Source: Zoogloea sp041908905 (GTDB taxonomy: Bacteria > Pseudomonadota > Gammaproteobacteria > Burkholderiales > Rhodocyclaceae). From it: a stretch of 64,000 bases of DNA. The stretch spans positions 62,001 to 126,000 of the forward strand of contig NZ_JAYREK010000003.1 of NCBI RefSeq assembly GCF_041908905.1, in the 5' to 3' direction. The translations under genes were made by a program, and so were the position numbers. The notes under the pieces were generated by a model that searched no databases, had not been told where the DNA came from, and worked only from the letters and a program-made list of their open reading frames with translations. Shown here piece by piece: positions 1-9,609 of the stretch (position 1 is the stretch's first letter; each line of letters opens with the position of its first letter).

Positions 1-1211
1 TGCAGGTCGAGGCCGAGGGGCGAGCGGGCGAGCAGGGCCTGCAGGCGTTCCGCCGGGTCGGCCATGGCCTGGGCGGCGAGCAGGGCGAGGCGGTCCGGGT
101 GGCGGCGTTGCCGCGCCGGGCCGAAGGGGTCGAGGATGCGCCCGCCGCCGAGGGTGTTGCGGCCATGGGCGTCGCGCAGCACGACGAGGTCGCCGCGGCA
201 GGCGTGCAGCGGCGCGTCGGCGACGAGCTGGGCGAGGCAGTGGCCGCCGGGGGCGAGGCCGGTTTTTTCGAGGGTGGCGTCGAGCAGCGCGACGCGGCCG
301 CCGAGCTGGCGGGTGCCGTGGTGGAGCTGCACGACGGCACCGTGGGCGAGGGCGCGCGGGGCGTCGGCGGCGAGGGTGAGGGTGACGTCGAGGCGCTGGG
401 CGGGCAGCGGCGCGGTCTGTCCGGTGAGCCAGTCACCGCGGCGGATCTCGTCCACCGCCAGCCCGGCGAGGTTGAGGGCGCAGCGCTGGCCGGCCTGGCC
501 GTGGCTGGCGCCGCGGTTCTGCACGTGCAGGCTGCGCACCCGGGCGGTGGGGCCGTGGGGGGCGAGCCGGACGAGGTCGCCCACCGCCACCCGCCCCGCA
601 TGGACGGTGCCGGTGACGATGGTGCCGGCGCCGGCCAGGGTGAATACCCGGTCGATGGCGAGGCGGAAGTCGCCCTCGGCGGCGCGGGCCGGCAGCGCGC
701 GGGCGGTGGCGACGAGGTGGGCGCGCAGGGCGGCTATGCCCGCGCCGGTGATCGCCGAGACCGCAAACACCGGCGCCCCGGCGAGACTGCCGCCGGCCAG
801 CAGGGCGTCGATCTGCCCGCTCACCTCGGCGATGCGCCCGGGGCTGGCGCGGTCGGCCTTGGTGAGGGCGACGGCGCCACGGCGGATGCCGAGCAGCTGG
901 AGGATCTGCAGGTGTTCGCGGGTCTGCGGCATCGGGCCGTCGTCGGCGGCGACGATGAGCAGCGCGAAGTCGATGCCGCTCGCGCCGGCGAGCATGGTGG
1001 GGACGAATTTCTCGTGGCCGGGCACGTCCACGAAGCCGATCACCTGGGCCGGTGCGCCGTCGCCAGCGGCTACCGGCAGGTAGGCGTAGCCGAGCTCGAT
1101 GGTGATGCCGCGGCGTTTTTCTTCGGGCAGGCGGTCGGTGTCGGTGCCGGTGAGGGCGCGCACCAGGGTGGTCTTGCCGTGGTCGATGTGGCCGGCGGTG
1201 CCGATCAGCAT
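1..1211 (-). CDS. selB: Selenocysteine-specific translation elongation factor SelB (3' part outside window)
   Basis: SelB is the EF-Tu-like GTPase that carries Sec-tRNA(Sec) to ribosomes paused at a UGA followed by a SECIS hairpin. The reverse strand translates from ATG at 1211 as MLIGTAGHIDHGKTTLVRAL. This is the P-loop GHIDHGKT at residues 7-14. The DVPGHEKFV G3 motif and the TKAD G4 motif follow. About 403 codons are visible, covering the GTPase and following beta-barrel domains. The C-terminal winged-helix SECIS-binding domains lie beyond position 1. The start overlaps the selA stop (ATGCTGA), so the two genes are translationally coupled. Family identity is strong. The last gene of a six-gene formate dehydrogenase/Sec operon. 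Confidence 0.96.
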   Translation of the reverse strand, partial: MLIGTAGHIDHGKTTLVRALTGTDTDRLPEEKRRGITIELGYAYLPVAAGDGAPAQVIGFVDVPGHEKFVPTMLAGASGIDFALLIVAADDGPMPQTREHLQILQLLGIRRGAVALTKADRASPGRIAEVSGQIDALLAGGSLAGAPVFAVSAITGAGIAALRAHLVATARALPARAAEGDFRLAIDRVFTLAGAGTIVTGTVHAGRVAVGDLVRLAPHGPTARVRSLHVQNRGASHGQAGQRCALNLAGLAVDEIRRGDWLTGQTAPLPAQRLDVTLTLAADAPRALAHGAVVQLHHGTRQLGGRVALLDATLEKTGLAPGGHCLAQLVADAPLHACRGDLVVLRDAHGRNTLGGGRILDPFGPARQRRHPDRLALLAAQAMADPAERLQALLARSPLGLDL

Positions 1212-2650
1212 GGGGAGCTCATCCGGGCGAATTGGTCGAGGAAGCGCGCCTCGTCGGCGGGGGCGAGGCAGCGCAGGTCGAGGTGCAGGGCCTTGTCGGC
1301 GATGCGGCCGATGACCGGCACCGGCAGGCCGCGCAGGGCGGTTTCGAGCTTGCCGAGCACGCCGCCGCTGCGGCCGACCGGGCGGAACACCAGCCCGGCG
1401 GAGGGCAGCCGGTCGACGGGCAGGCTGCCGGAGCCGATCTGGGACAGCAGCGGTTCCACCGTCACCGTGAGGGGCCAGCCGGCGAGGGCTGCGGCGACGG
1501 CGGGGCGCAGGCGCTCGGCCTGGGTGAGCATGGCGTCGCGGGGGCGGGTGAGGAGCCGAAGGGCGGCGAGGCGCTCGGGCAGGCGGTCGGGGTCGCGGTA
1601 GAGGCGCAGCACGGCCTCGAGGGCGGCGAGGGTGATCTTGCCGACCCGCAGCGCGCGCTTGAGGGGGTTCTTCTTGAGCCGCGTGACGAGGTCGCGGCGG
1701 CCGACCAGGATGCCGGCCTGGGGCCCGCCGAGCAGCTTGTCGCCGGAGAAGCTGACCAGGTCGGCGCCGGCGGCGATGGCTTCGGCCGGCGTGGGTTCGT
1801 GGGGCAGGCCCCAGCGGGCGAGGTCGGTGAGGGTGCCGCTGCCCAGGTCTTCGACGAAGGGCAGGCCGTGGGCGTGGGCGATGCGGGCCAGCTCGGCCCG
1901 TGCGACGCTGGCGGTGAAGCCTTCGATGGCGTAGTTGCTGGCGTGCACCTTCATCAGCAGCGCGGTGCGGGGGCCGATGGCGGTTTCGAAATCGCGGGCG
2001 TGGCTGCGGTTGGTGCACCCCACCTCGACGAGCCGGGCGCCGGCGCGCTGCATGATGTCGGGCACCCGGAAGGCGCCGCCGATCTCGACCAGCTCGCCGC
2101 GGGAGACGATGACCTCCTTGCGCTGGGCGAGGGTGTTGAGGAGCAAAAAGACCGCCGCGGCGTTGTTGTTGACCACCGTGGCGGCCTCGGCGCCGGTGAG
2201 CTCCTGGAGGAGTTCATCCACCACGTCGTCCCGGTCGCCGCGGCCGCCGGTTTCGATGTCGTATTCGAGGGCACAGGGGGCGCGGGCGGCCTCGACCATC
2301 GCGGCGATGGCTTCTTCGGGCAGGGTGGCGCGGCCGAGGTTGGTGTGCAGCACGGTGCCGCTGAGGTTGAAGACGGGCTTGAGCCTTGGCGCGGCGCGGG
2401 CGGCGAGGCGGGCCGTGGCGTCGGTGAGGAGGACCGCGGAATCGGGCGCCGGCTGGCCGCTGGCGATTGCCTGGCGGGCGGCGGCGAGGGTGTCGCGCAG
2501 CACGCGGGTGGTTTCGGTGCGCCCGTACTGCTCGAGCAGCGCCGGGGCGGCGCCGAGCAGCCGGTCGAGGCCGGGCAGGGCGCGGTAGGCGGTGTTGTCG
2601 GGTGCCGGCGAGCTGCTGTCGGACGTGGTGCCATGGACCATGGACGCCAT
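1205..2650 (-). CDS. selA: L-seryl-tRNA(Sec) selenium transferase SelA
   Basis: SelA is a PLP enzyme that converts Ser-tRNA(Sec) to Sec-tRNA(Sec) using selenophosphate. The 481-residue length is normal for the family. The PLP lysine is in FSGDKLLGGPQAG, about residue 305. Other family motifs are NLSGTVLHTNLGRA near residue 95 and EDLGSGTL near 270. An ATG three codons downstream (2641) is an alternative start. It follows fdhE by 40 bases and overlaps selB by 7 bases, so it is co-transcribed with the formate dehydrogenase whose structural gene needs Sec. The tRNA(Sec) gene selC and the selenophosphate synthetase gene selD are not in this window. Confidence 0.96.
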   Translation of the reverse strand: MASMVHGTTSDSSSPAPDNTAYRALPGLDRLLGAAPALLEQYGRTETTRVLRDTLAAARQAIASGQPAPDSAVLLTDATARLAARAAPRLKPVFNLSGTVLHTNLGRATLPEEAIAAMVEAARAPCALEYDIETGGRGDRDDVVDELLQELTGAEAATVVNNNAAAVFLLLNTLAQRKEVIVSRGELVEIGGAFRVPDIMQRAGARLVEVGCTNRSHARDFETAIGPRTALLMKVHASNYAIEGFTASVARAELARIAHAHGLPFVEDLGSGTLTDLARWGLPHEPTPAEAIAAGADLVSFSGDKLLGGPQAGILVGRRDLVTRLKKNPLKRALRVGKITLAALEAVLRLYRDPDRLPERLAALRLLTRPRDAMLTQAERLRPAVAAALAGWPLTVTVEPLLSQIGSGSLPVDRLPSAGLVFRPVGRSGGVLGKLETALRGLPVPVIGRIADKALHLDLRCLAPADEARFLDQFARMSSPC

Positions 2651-2690
2651 CGTGGGGGGATCTCCTGGTGGTGTGGGGGCTGTGGCCCGG

Positions 2691-3620
2691 CTAGGGGGTG
2701 AACAGGAAGAGGTTGCGGCCGGCGCGGTGGAAGCCGGCTTCGTCGACGAGCATGTCGAGGGCGAGGGTGGCGAGGTCGTCGGCGAAGGCGTCGACGGCCG
2801 GGTCGGTCTCCATCGAGACGATCTTGAGGCTGGCGTGGCAGTCGGGGCAGGTTTCGGCCTTGACGGCGGGGTGGGCCGGGCCGCTGGCGCCTGCGAGGGC
2901 CTGGTAGGCGAGGCCGCGGGTGTTCTGGCAGGGCACGCACTTGATGCGGGTGACGTGCCATTCGCAGGCGCACAGGCTGCAGGCGGCGTAGCGCACGCCG
3001 TGGCCGGCGTCGCCGATGCGCACGATGCTGGCCACCGGCGGCGCGCCGCAGGCCGGGCACTGGCCGCCTTCGAAGCCGGCCGGGATGTCGCCGGCGGCGA
3101 GGCCGAGGGCGCGGGCGGCCCACAACACCTGCAGGCTGGCGCCGATCAGCGGGGCGAGGGCCAGCTCGACGGCGTTGGTGAGGTTCTCATCGCCGCGCAG
3201 GATCTCGCGGGCGAGGCTGGCGAGGCGTTCCTCCGGGAAATCGGGGAGGGCCGCGATGGCGTTCTGGAGGCCGGCGGGGGCGTGGGGCACGACGGCGGCG
3301 GCGAGGTCGTGGAGCACCGTCAGCCAGCCGGCGGGCAGTTCGGCGCCGTGGGCGTCCAGGGGCGGCATGCCGTGCTGGCGACAGCGGCGGAGGTGGGCGT
3401 CGTCCGGTCGGGGGGCTGGGCCGCGCTGGTCGAGCAGGCTCTGCTGGGCGTCGGCGAGGCGGGCTGCGAAGGCGAGGAAGTCGGCCATCGCGTGGCCTTG
3501 GGCGAGCTGGCGCAGGCGCGCGGCGCGGTCGGCGAAGACGCGGGGCGAGGGCAGGCGGTTGGGCGTGGCGTCGCCGCCGGCCTGGGTGGCGATTTCTTCG
3601 GGGCTGAGGAGTTTCGACAT
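2691..3620 (-). CDS. fdhE: Formate dehydrogenase accessory protein FdhE
   Basis: FdhE is a cytoplasmic rubredoxin-like chaperone needed to make active Tat-exported respiratory formate dehydrogenases. The 309 residues match family length. Paired cysteines in the C-terminal half form the metal-binding sites: CPACG near residue 187, CSLCACEW followed by CVPCQNT, and CPDCHAS near 264. It lies between fdoI (67-base gap with a strong hairpin) and selA (40-base gap), so it belongs to the operon. The assignment rests on motifs and context together. Confidence 0.95.
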   Translation of the reverse strand: MSKLLSPEEIATQAGGDATPNRLPSPRVFADRAARLRQLAQGHAMADFLAFAARLADAQQSLLDQRGPAPRPDDAHLRRCRQHGMPPLDAHGAELPAGWLTVLHDLAAAVVPHAPAGLQNAIAALPDFPEERLASLAREILRGDENLTNAVELALAPLIGASLQVLWAARALGLAAGDIPAGFEGGQCPACGAPPVASIVRIGDAGHGVRYAACSLCACEWHVTRIKCVPCQNTRGLAYQALAGASGPAHPAVKAETCPDCHASLKIVSMETDPAVDAFADDLATLALDMLVDEAGFHRAGRNLFLFTP

Positions 3621-3651
3621 GCGGCGGCTTTCGGTGGGGACGAGGTGTGGC

Positions 3652-3675
3652 GGGGGGCGGACCAGCCCGCCCCCC
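3652..3675. other. GC-rich intraoperon hairpin between fdoI and fdhE
   Basis: A nine-base perfect inverted repeat, GGGGGGCGG at 3652-3660 against CCGCCCCCC at 3667-3675, has a six-base loop. There is no T-run on the leftward strand, so it is not a standard terminator. It sits exactly where the abundant structural genes end and the low-dose accessory genes begin. It could stabilise the fdoGHI message or attenuate read-through; that role is inference. Confidence 0.5.
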
Positions 3676-3687
3676 GGACCGTGCGGC

Positions 3688-4314
3688 TTACTTGCCGGTC
3701 ATCTGCTTGTACCAGGCCCGGTGGTGCTGCCGGGCCCAGGCACGGGTGACGGTGCCGTAGAGCATCGCCCGGATGGTGCCGCGCACCCAGATGGCGGCGT
3801 ACACATGCACGATGATCGCGGCGATCATCAGCGCGGCGAAGGCCGCGTGCACCAGGGCGCCCAGGCGCACGACGCCGATCGGGAAGCTGGCGGAAAAATA
3901 CGCCCGCCAGATCACGATGCCCGACACGAACAGCGCGAGCATGGCGACGCCGAGGAACCAGAACAGCAGCTTCTGCCCCCCGTTGTACTTGCCCATGATC
4001 GGCATGTTGTGGTCGTCGCCGTTGACCATCTCCTTCGCCCGCTTCACCCACTCCCAGTCGGTCTGGGTCATGTGGTTGAGGCCCTGGAAGCGGAAGAACA
4101 TGATCACGAAGAACAGCATCATCACGACCCCGATGAAGGGGTGCAGGATGCGCGTCCAGGTGCCGCCGCCGAAGAGCATCGTGAGCGGGAACAGCGCCGG
4201 GTGGAACAGGGACAGCCCCGACAGCGCGAGCAGGATGAAGCAGATGCCCGTGATCCAGTGGTTGGCCCGCTCGGAGGCGGTGTAGCGTTGCAGATCATGC
4301 GGATCGCGGATCAT
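3688..4314 (-). CDS. fdoI: Formate dehydrogenase gamma subunit, cytochrome b556
   Basis: Membrane subunit of the nitrate-inducible/aerobic-type formate dehydrogenase. It carries two b haems and passes electrons from the iron-sulfur subunit to quinone. The 208 residues contain four hydrophobic segments, near residues 17-43, 57-80, 113-135 and 150-172, with conserved histidines in the first, second and fourth (HWITG, LHPFIG, HAAF/VHVY). Its start overlaps the fdoH stop (ATGA at 4311-4314). Length and topology match E. coli FdoI/FdnI. Confidence 0.95.
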   Translation of the reverse strand: MIRDPHDLQRYTASERANHWITGICFILLALSGLSLFHPALFPLTMLFGGGTWTRILHPFIGVVMMLFFVIMFFRFQGLNHMTQTDWEWVKRAKEMVNGDDHNMPIMGKYNGGQKLLFWFLGVAMLALFVSGIVIWRAYFSASFPIGVVRLGALVHAAFAALMIAAIIVHVYAAIWVRGTIRAMLYGTVTRAWARQHHRAWYKQMTGK

Positions 4315-5207
4315 TTTTCGCCCTCCAGTTCACGTTCGACTTCGGCTTCGACCTCCTTCGACACCTCGTTGGGGCCCTTCATCACGTAGTGGAACAGCCC
4401 GCCCAGCGCCGCGGCGGCCATGCCGGCCATCGCGAGGGGCTTGGCGATGCCCTTCCACAGCCCGACGGTCGGCGAGATCGCCGGGTCGGCCGGCAGGCCG
4501 CTGTACAGCGTCGGCTGGTCGGCGTGGTTGAGCACGTACATGACATGGGTGCCGCCCACGCCAGCCGGGTCGTAGAGGCCGGCGTTCCTGAAGCCGCGCT
4601 CCTTGAGCTCGGTGACGCGCTCCTCGGCCAGCGCCTGCATGTCGACCTTGGAGCCGAAGCTGATGCTGCCGGTCGGGCAGACCTTGACGCACGCCGGCTC
4701 GAGCCCGACCGCGACGCGATCGGAGCACAGCGTGCATTTGTAGGCCTTGCTGTCCTGCTTGGAGATGCGCGGGACGTTGAAGGGACAGCCGCTCACGCAG
4801 TAGCCGCAGCCGATGCAGTTTTCCTGGTGGAAATCCACGATCCCGTTGGCGTACTTGATGATCGCCCCCGGCGAGGGGCAGGCCTTGAGGCAGCCCGGGT
4901 CCTCGCAGTGCATGCAGCCGTCCTTGCGGATCAGCCACTCCAGGCCGCGCTCCTCGCTCTCGACCTCCGCGTAGCGCATCACCGTCCAGCTCTGCTCGGT
5001 GAGGTCGCGCGGGTTGTCGTAGGTGCCGGCACAGGTGCCGACCTCGTCGCGCAGGTCGTTCCACTGCATGCACGCCACCTGGCAGGCCTTGCAGCCGATG
5101 CACTTGGAGACGTCGATGAGCTTGGCGACCTCGAGGGTCTTGCGCGCCTGGGGCGGTTCGGTGGTGGTGGCCGAGCGCTTGGCGATGTCCAGTGATTGCA
5201 GTGCCAT
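4311..5207 (-). CDS. fdoH: Formate dehydrogenase beta subunit, 4x[4Fe-4S]
   Basis: Electron-transfer subunit. Four ferredoxin-like cysteine clusters are visible: CIGCKACQVAC, CMHCEDPGCLKACP, CIGCGYCVSGCP and CTLCSDRV..CVKVCP. A C-terminal transmembrane helix (IAKPLAMAGMAAAALGGLF region) anchors it. The start is ATG at 5207, because a GGAG Shine-Dalgarno lies 7-10 bases upstream and fdoG stops at 5218. A longer reading frame to 5279 would run into fdoG and was rejected. The protein is 298 residues. The tail after the anchor is rich in Glu/Lys. Confidence 0.95.
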   Translation of the reverse strand: MALQSLDIAKRSATTTEPPQARKTLEVAKLIDVSKCIGCKACQVACMQWNDLRDEVGTCAGTYDNPRDLTEQSWTVMRYAEVESEERGLEWLIRKDGCMHCEDPGCLKACPSPGAIIKYANGIVDFHQENCIGCGYCVSGCPFNVPRISKQDSKAYKCTLCSDRVAVGLEPACVKVCPTGSISFGSKVDMQALAEERVTELKERGFRNAGLYDPAGVGGTHVMYVLNHADQPTLYSGLPADPAISPTVGLWKGIAKPLAMAGMAAAALGGLFHYVMKGPNEVSKEVEAEVERELEGEK

Positions 5208-5217
5208 GGCGGTCTCC

Positions 5218-8200
5218 TCAGGCTTTCTCGACGTTGACGAGGAAGGACTTGAACTCCGGCGTCTGGGTGTTCGCGTCACCGACGAAGGGCGTCAGGGTGT
5301 TGGTGATGAAGCCGTTCTTGGCCACCCCCTTGAAGCCCCAGTGGAGCGGAATGCCCACGTGATGCACCGTTTTCCCGTCCACCTGCAGCGGCTTGATGCG
5401 CTTAGTGACCACCGCCACCGCCTTGATGTAGCCGCGGTTGGAGCTCACCTTGACCTTGTCGCCGGCCTTGATGCCCTTCTCGGCGGCCAGCGCCTCGCCG
5501 ATCTCGACGAACTGCTCCGGCTGGATGATGGCGCTCGACTCGACGTGCTTGGTCCAGTAGTGGAAGTGCTCGGTGAGCCGGTAGGTGGTGGCCGCGTAGG
5601 GGAAGTCCCTGGCGGTGCCGAAGGCTTCCATGTCGCCCTTGAAGACCCGCGCGGCCGGGTTGGAGACGGCCTTGGGGTTGTTGGGGTGCATGGGGTTGGT
5701 GCCGATCGGCGTCTCGAAGGGCTCGTAGTGCTCGGGGAAGGGGCCTTCGTTCATCATGCCGCGGGCGAAGAAGCGCGCCACGCCCTCGGGGTTCATGATG
5801 AAGGGGCCCATGCCGTCGTCGGGGGCGGAGTCCGCCTTGAAGTCGGGCACGTCGGAGCCGGCCCACTTGCCGGCGGCGGCGTCCCACCATACCTGCTTGC
5901 GCTTGGCGTCCCAGGGCTTGCCGGCGGGGTCGGCCGAGGCGCGGTTGTAGAGGATGCGCCGGTTGGCCGGCCAGGCGAAGGCCCAGCCCAGGGTCTGGCC
6001 GTTGTGCCAGGGGTCGCTGGTGTCGCGGCGGGCCATCATGTTGCCCTTCTCGGTCCACGCCCCCGAGAAGATCCAGCAGCCGCAGGCGGTGCTGCCGTCG
6101 TCCTTGAGCTGGGCGAAGCCGTCGAGCAGCTCGCCAGCCTTCTTGACGACCCTGGTCGGATCCTTCGGGTCGAACTGGTCGGCCAGGGCCTTGCCGTTGT
6201 ATTCCTTGGCGAGTTCCTCGGGCGACGGTTCGTCGGGAATCTTGTAGCCCCAGGTGAGGTTGAGGATGGGGTCGGGGAAGGCGCCGCCGTCCTTCTTGTA
6301 CATCTCGCGCAGGCGCAGGAACAGGCCGGCCATGATCTCCGGGTCGGTCTTGGCCTCGCCCGGCGGCTCGGCGCCCTTCCAGTGCCACTGCAGCCAGCGG
6401 CCGGAGTTGACGATGGCGCCGTCCTCCTCGGCGAAGCAGGTGGTCGGCAGGCGGAACACCGTGGTCTGGATCTTGGCCGGGTCCACGTCGTTGAACTCGC
6501 CGTGGTTCTGCCAGAACTCGGAGGTCTCGGTGGCCAGCGGGTCCATGATGACGAGGAACTTCAGCTTGGCCAGCGCCGCGCTCACCTTGGCCTTGTTGGG
6601 GAAGGAGTTGAGCGGGTTGAAGCCCTGGGCGAAGTAGCCGTTCATCTTGCCCTGGTGCATCAGCTCGAAGACCTGCAGCACGTCGTAGGTCTTGTCCAGC
6701 TTGGGCAGCCAGTCGAAGGCCCAGTTGTTGTCGCGGGTGGCGGCGTTGCCGAACCACGCCTTCATCAGGCTGACGTGGAACTTGCCGTAGTTCTGCCAGT
6801 ACGACAGCTGCCCCGGCCGCATGGGCTTGGGCGCGCGCCTGGCGATGTAGGCGTCGTAGTCGGTCTCCTTGTCGCCGGGCAGGGTCATGTAGCCGGGCAG
6901 CAGGTTGGACAGCAGCCCGAGGTCGGTGAGGCCCTGGATGTTGGAGTGGCCGCGCAGGGCATTCACGCCGCCGCCGGCCCGCCCGATGTTGCCGAGCAGC
7001 AGCTGCACCATCGCCGCGGTGCGGATGATCTGCGAGCCGGTGCTGTGCTGGGTCCAGCCGAGGGCGTAGAGGATGGTCATCACCCGGTCGGGGGTGTGCG
7101 TCGAGGCGAGGAGTTCGGCCACCTGCAGGAACTTGTCCTTCGGCGTGCCGCAGATCTTCTCGACCATCTCGGGCGTGTAGCGGGCGTAATGGGCCTTCAG
7201 CAGGTTCCAGACGCAGCGCGGGTTCTCGAGGGTCGGGTCGGTCTTGACGTAGCCGTCCTCACCCGTCTGGTAGTCCCAGCCGGCCTTGTCGTAGCGGCGC
7301 TTGTCGGCGTCGTAGCCCGAGAAGAAGCCGTCGGCGAAGGCGAACTCGTCCTTCACCAGGAAGCTCATGTCGGTGTACGACCTGATGTACTCCAGGTGCA
7401 CCTTGTTGCCGGCGATCAGGTAGTTGATCACCCCGCCCAGGAAGGCGATGTCGGTGCCGGTGCGGATGGGCGCGTACAGGTCGGCCAGCGCGGCCGAGCG
7501 CGTGAAGCGCGGGTCCACGACGACCAGCCGGGCCTTGTTCCTGGCCTTGGCCTCGGTCACCCATTTGAAGCCGCAGGGATGGGCTTCGGCAGCGTTGCCG
7601 CCCATGATCAGGATCACGTCCGCATTCTTGATGTCGGACCAGTGGTTGGTCATGGCGCCACGGCCATACGTCGGGGCAAGACTTGCCACCGTCGGGCCGT
7701 GTCAGACACGCGCTTGGTTGTCGAAGGCGAGCATTCCCAGGCTGCGTACCACCTTGTGGGTGATGTAGCCGGCTTCGTTGCTGGAGGCGGAGGCGGCGAG
7801 GAAGCCGGTGGTGAGCCAGCGGTTCACCGTCACGCCGTCGGCGTTCTGGGCGATGAAGTTGGCGTCGCGGTCTTCCTTGACCAGCCTGGCGATGCGGGTG
7901 AAGGCCTCGTCCCAGCTGATGCGCTTCCATTCCTTGCTGCCGGGTTCGCGCACTTCCGGGTACTTGAGCCGGTTCTTGCTGTGCACGAAGTCGAGCAGGC
8001 CGGCGCCCTTCGGGCACAGGCTGCCGCGGTTCACCGGGTGGTCCGGGTCGCCCTCGATGTGGAAGATCTCGGCGTGGGCGTTTTTGGAATTGTCGCCCAG
8101 GCTGTACATGATGATGCCGCACCCGACCGAACAGTACGGGCAGGTGTTGCGCGTTTCGGTGCTGCGGGCGAGCTTGAAAGTGCGGACCTCGGCCAGCGCG

Positions 8201-8289
8201 GCGGTGGGCGAGAAGCCCATCGCGACGAGACTCGATCCGGTCAAGCCCCCGGCGGCCACCTTGAAAAACTGGCGCCGTGAGAGTTGCAT
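5218..8289 (-). CDS. fdoG: Formate dehydrogenase alpha subunit, selenoprotein with in-frame UGA (Sec196)
   Basis: Catalytic molybdenum/tungsten bis-MGD subunit oxidising formate to CO2 in the periplasm. The frame is interrupted once by TGA at 7702-7704. It continues in the same frame as ARV-U-HGPTVASLAPTYGRG, the sequence context of Sec in E. coli FdnG/FdoG, and the codon is number 196 as in E. coli. Total length is 1023 residues. The start is ATG at 8289 with GGAGGAATAGG upstream. The N-terminus has a twin-arginine signal (SRRQFFK). The [4Fe-4S] ligands CPYCSVGC and the later SLCPKGA follow. Operon order fdoG-fdoH-fdoI-fdhE-selA-selB. It could be miscalled as two genes or a pseudogene by software that reads UGA as stop. 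Confidence 0.97.
7665..7704 (-). promoter_or_regulatory. Sec UGA codon and bacterial SECIS hairpin
   Basis: Immediately after the UGA (7702-7704) the leftward strand reads CACGGCCCGACGGTGGCAAG and then TCTTGCCCC. GGCA/TGCC forms a short apical stem around AGTCT at about 7675-7687, the same spacing from UGA as in the E. coli fdhF/fdnG SECIS. The loop retains the G-U pair recognised by SelB. Assignment is by position, codon context and loop; the exact fold was not computed. Confidence 0.8.
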
Positions 8290-8715
8290 GTTTCCTATTC
8301 CTCCACTGTGTGTGACGAGAGAACGGGCGGATGAACCTGCAGGCCGCTCGGCCAGCCTGGTGGGGTCTGCCGTGGGCAGCGCACCGAAGGCGTTTCGATT
8401 GTGCGCACACCGGGCGGCGAATGTCCATTTGCACTGCAACGTAAGCCTGGCGCGGTTTTCGGCGGGGGTGACGGCCCGCGAGCGCCCTTCATGCCGGCCG
8501 GCAATGCCGTGGGGATGCCAGGCCCTGCCGCGCCGTCGGCAGGCCCTGGCGGCGCGGGTGTACAGCGGCTTTCCCTCTCGTTATAGTCCGCCCCGCGGTC
8601 TGCGTACCGCCTTGATTTTGTTGGGGCCTCCGGCTGGCGGCCCTGTTCAAGCCGGGGCCGTTCTCCCCCGTCCCGGCGGCTGGTGCCTTGCAAGGCGCCG
8701 TTTGAGGAGTGAGTC
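8290..8715. promoter_or_regulatory. Divergent intergenic region between fdoG and the ABC importer
   Basis: 426 bases without a convincing gene. It must hold the promoters of the leftward formate dehydrogenase/Sec operon and of the rightward importer. A TATAGT hexamer at 8582-8587 is a candidate -10 for the rightward genes, leaving a leader of about 120 bases with GC-rich self-complementary stretches. No clear -35, FNR box or sigma-54 site was found. I searched it for a tRNA(Sec) pattern and saw none. Confidence 0.4.
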
Positions 8716-9609
8716 ATGACTTCCGTGCCCGTTTCACGGCGTGCGCTGCTGCGCGCCTGTGCCCGCCTTTCCGCCGTTTCCGCCTTCGCCGCCCTTGCCG
8801 GCCTGCCCCTCGCCGCCCAGGCCGAGGAGGTGCTGCGGGTGTCGGCGATCCCCGACGAAGCACCCACCGAGCTGCAGCGCAAGTTCGCCCCGCTGGGCGC
8901 CTATCTCGAGCACGAAACCGGGATGAAGGTGAGCTTCGTGCCGGTCACCGACTACGCGGCGGTGGTCGAGGCGCTGGCGACCCGCAAGATCGACATGGCC
9001 TGGCTGGGCGGCTTCACCTTCGTGCAGGCCAGCCTCCGCACCAAGGGCACCGCGGTGCCGCTGGTGCAGCGGGCCGAGGACGCCAGGTTCACCTCGAAGT
9101 TCATCACCGCCAGCGAGGGCATCAAGGGCTTCGCCGACCTGAAGGGCAAGACCTTCGCCTTCGGCGCGCCGTCGTCCACCTCGGGCCACCTGATGCCGCG
9201 CTACTTCCTCGGCCAGGAGGGCATCAACCCCGACCGGGATTTCAAGAACACCGCCTTCTCCGGCGCCCACGACGCCACCGTGGCCTTCGTGCAGGCCGGC
9301 AAGGTGGACGCCGGCGTGCTCAACGCCTCGGTGTGGGACAAGCTGGTCGAGCAGAAGAAGGTGGACACCACCAAGGTGCGCGTCTTCGCCACCACCCCGC
9401 CGTACTTCGACTACAACTGGACGGTGCGCGGCGACCTCGATCCGAAGCTCCAGGCCAGGCTGCGCGATGCCTTCCTGAAGCTCGACGCGGCCAACCCGGC
9501 CCACAAGGAGATCATGGCCCTGCAGCGTGCCAGCAAGTTCATCCCGACTAAGGCCGAGAACTACAAGGGCATCGAGTCGGCGGCCCAGGCGGCCGGCCTG
9601 CTGAAGTAA
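8716..9609 (+). CDS. PhnD-like ABC transporter substrate-binding protein, candidate selenium oxyanion binder
   Basis: A 297-residue periplasmic binding protein of the phosphate/phosphite/phosphonate (PhnD/PtxB) superfamily. The signal peptide has a twin-arginine-like SRRALLRA and ends near ...LPLAAQA-EE (about residue 36). Family motifs include MAWLGGFTFVQA, KGKTFAFGAPSSTSGHLMP and YFDYNWTVRG. A good Shine-Dalgarno (GAGGAG) precedes the ATG. It heads a four-gene importer operon divergent from selenoprotein genes. A clade of this superfamily is annotated as putative selenate-binding on the basis of selenium-gene context. I infer the same here; phosphonate or phosphite remain alternatives, and no phosphonate catabolism genes are present. 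Confidence 0.8.
   Translation: MTSVPVSRRALLRACARLSAVSAFAALAGLPLAAQAEEVLRVSAIPDEAPTELQRKFAPLGAYLEHETGMKVSFVPVTDYAAVVEALATRKIDMAWLGGFTFVQASLRTKGTAVPLVQRAEDARFTSKFITASEGIKGFADLKGKTFAFGAPSSTSGHLMPRYFLGQEGINPDRDFKNTAFSGAHDATVAFVQAGKVDAGVLNASVWDKLVEQKKVDTTKVRVFATTPPYFDYNWTVRGDLDPKLQARLRDAFLKLDAANPAHKEIMALQRASKFIPTKAENYKGIESAAQAAGLLK

Noticed and set aside
1232..2701. Forward frame of 489 codons
   Set aside because: Antisense to selA.
7689..7704. fdoG split into two genes or a pseudogene by a stop codon
   Set aside because: Frame, residues on both sides and codon position all fit selenocysteine.
5023..8280. Open reading frame of 1085 codons on the + strand
   Set aside because: Antisense to fdoG. 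High-GC genomes give long empty frames opposite real genes, and it has no family motif.
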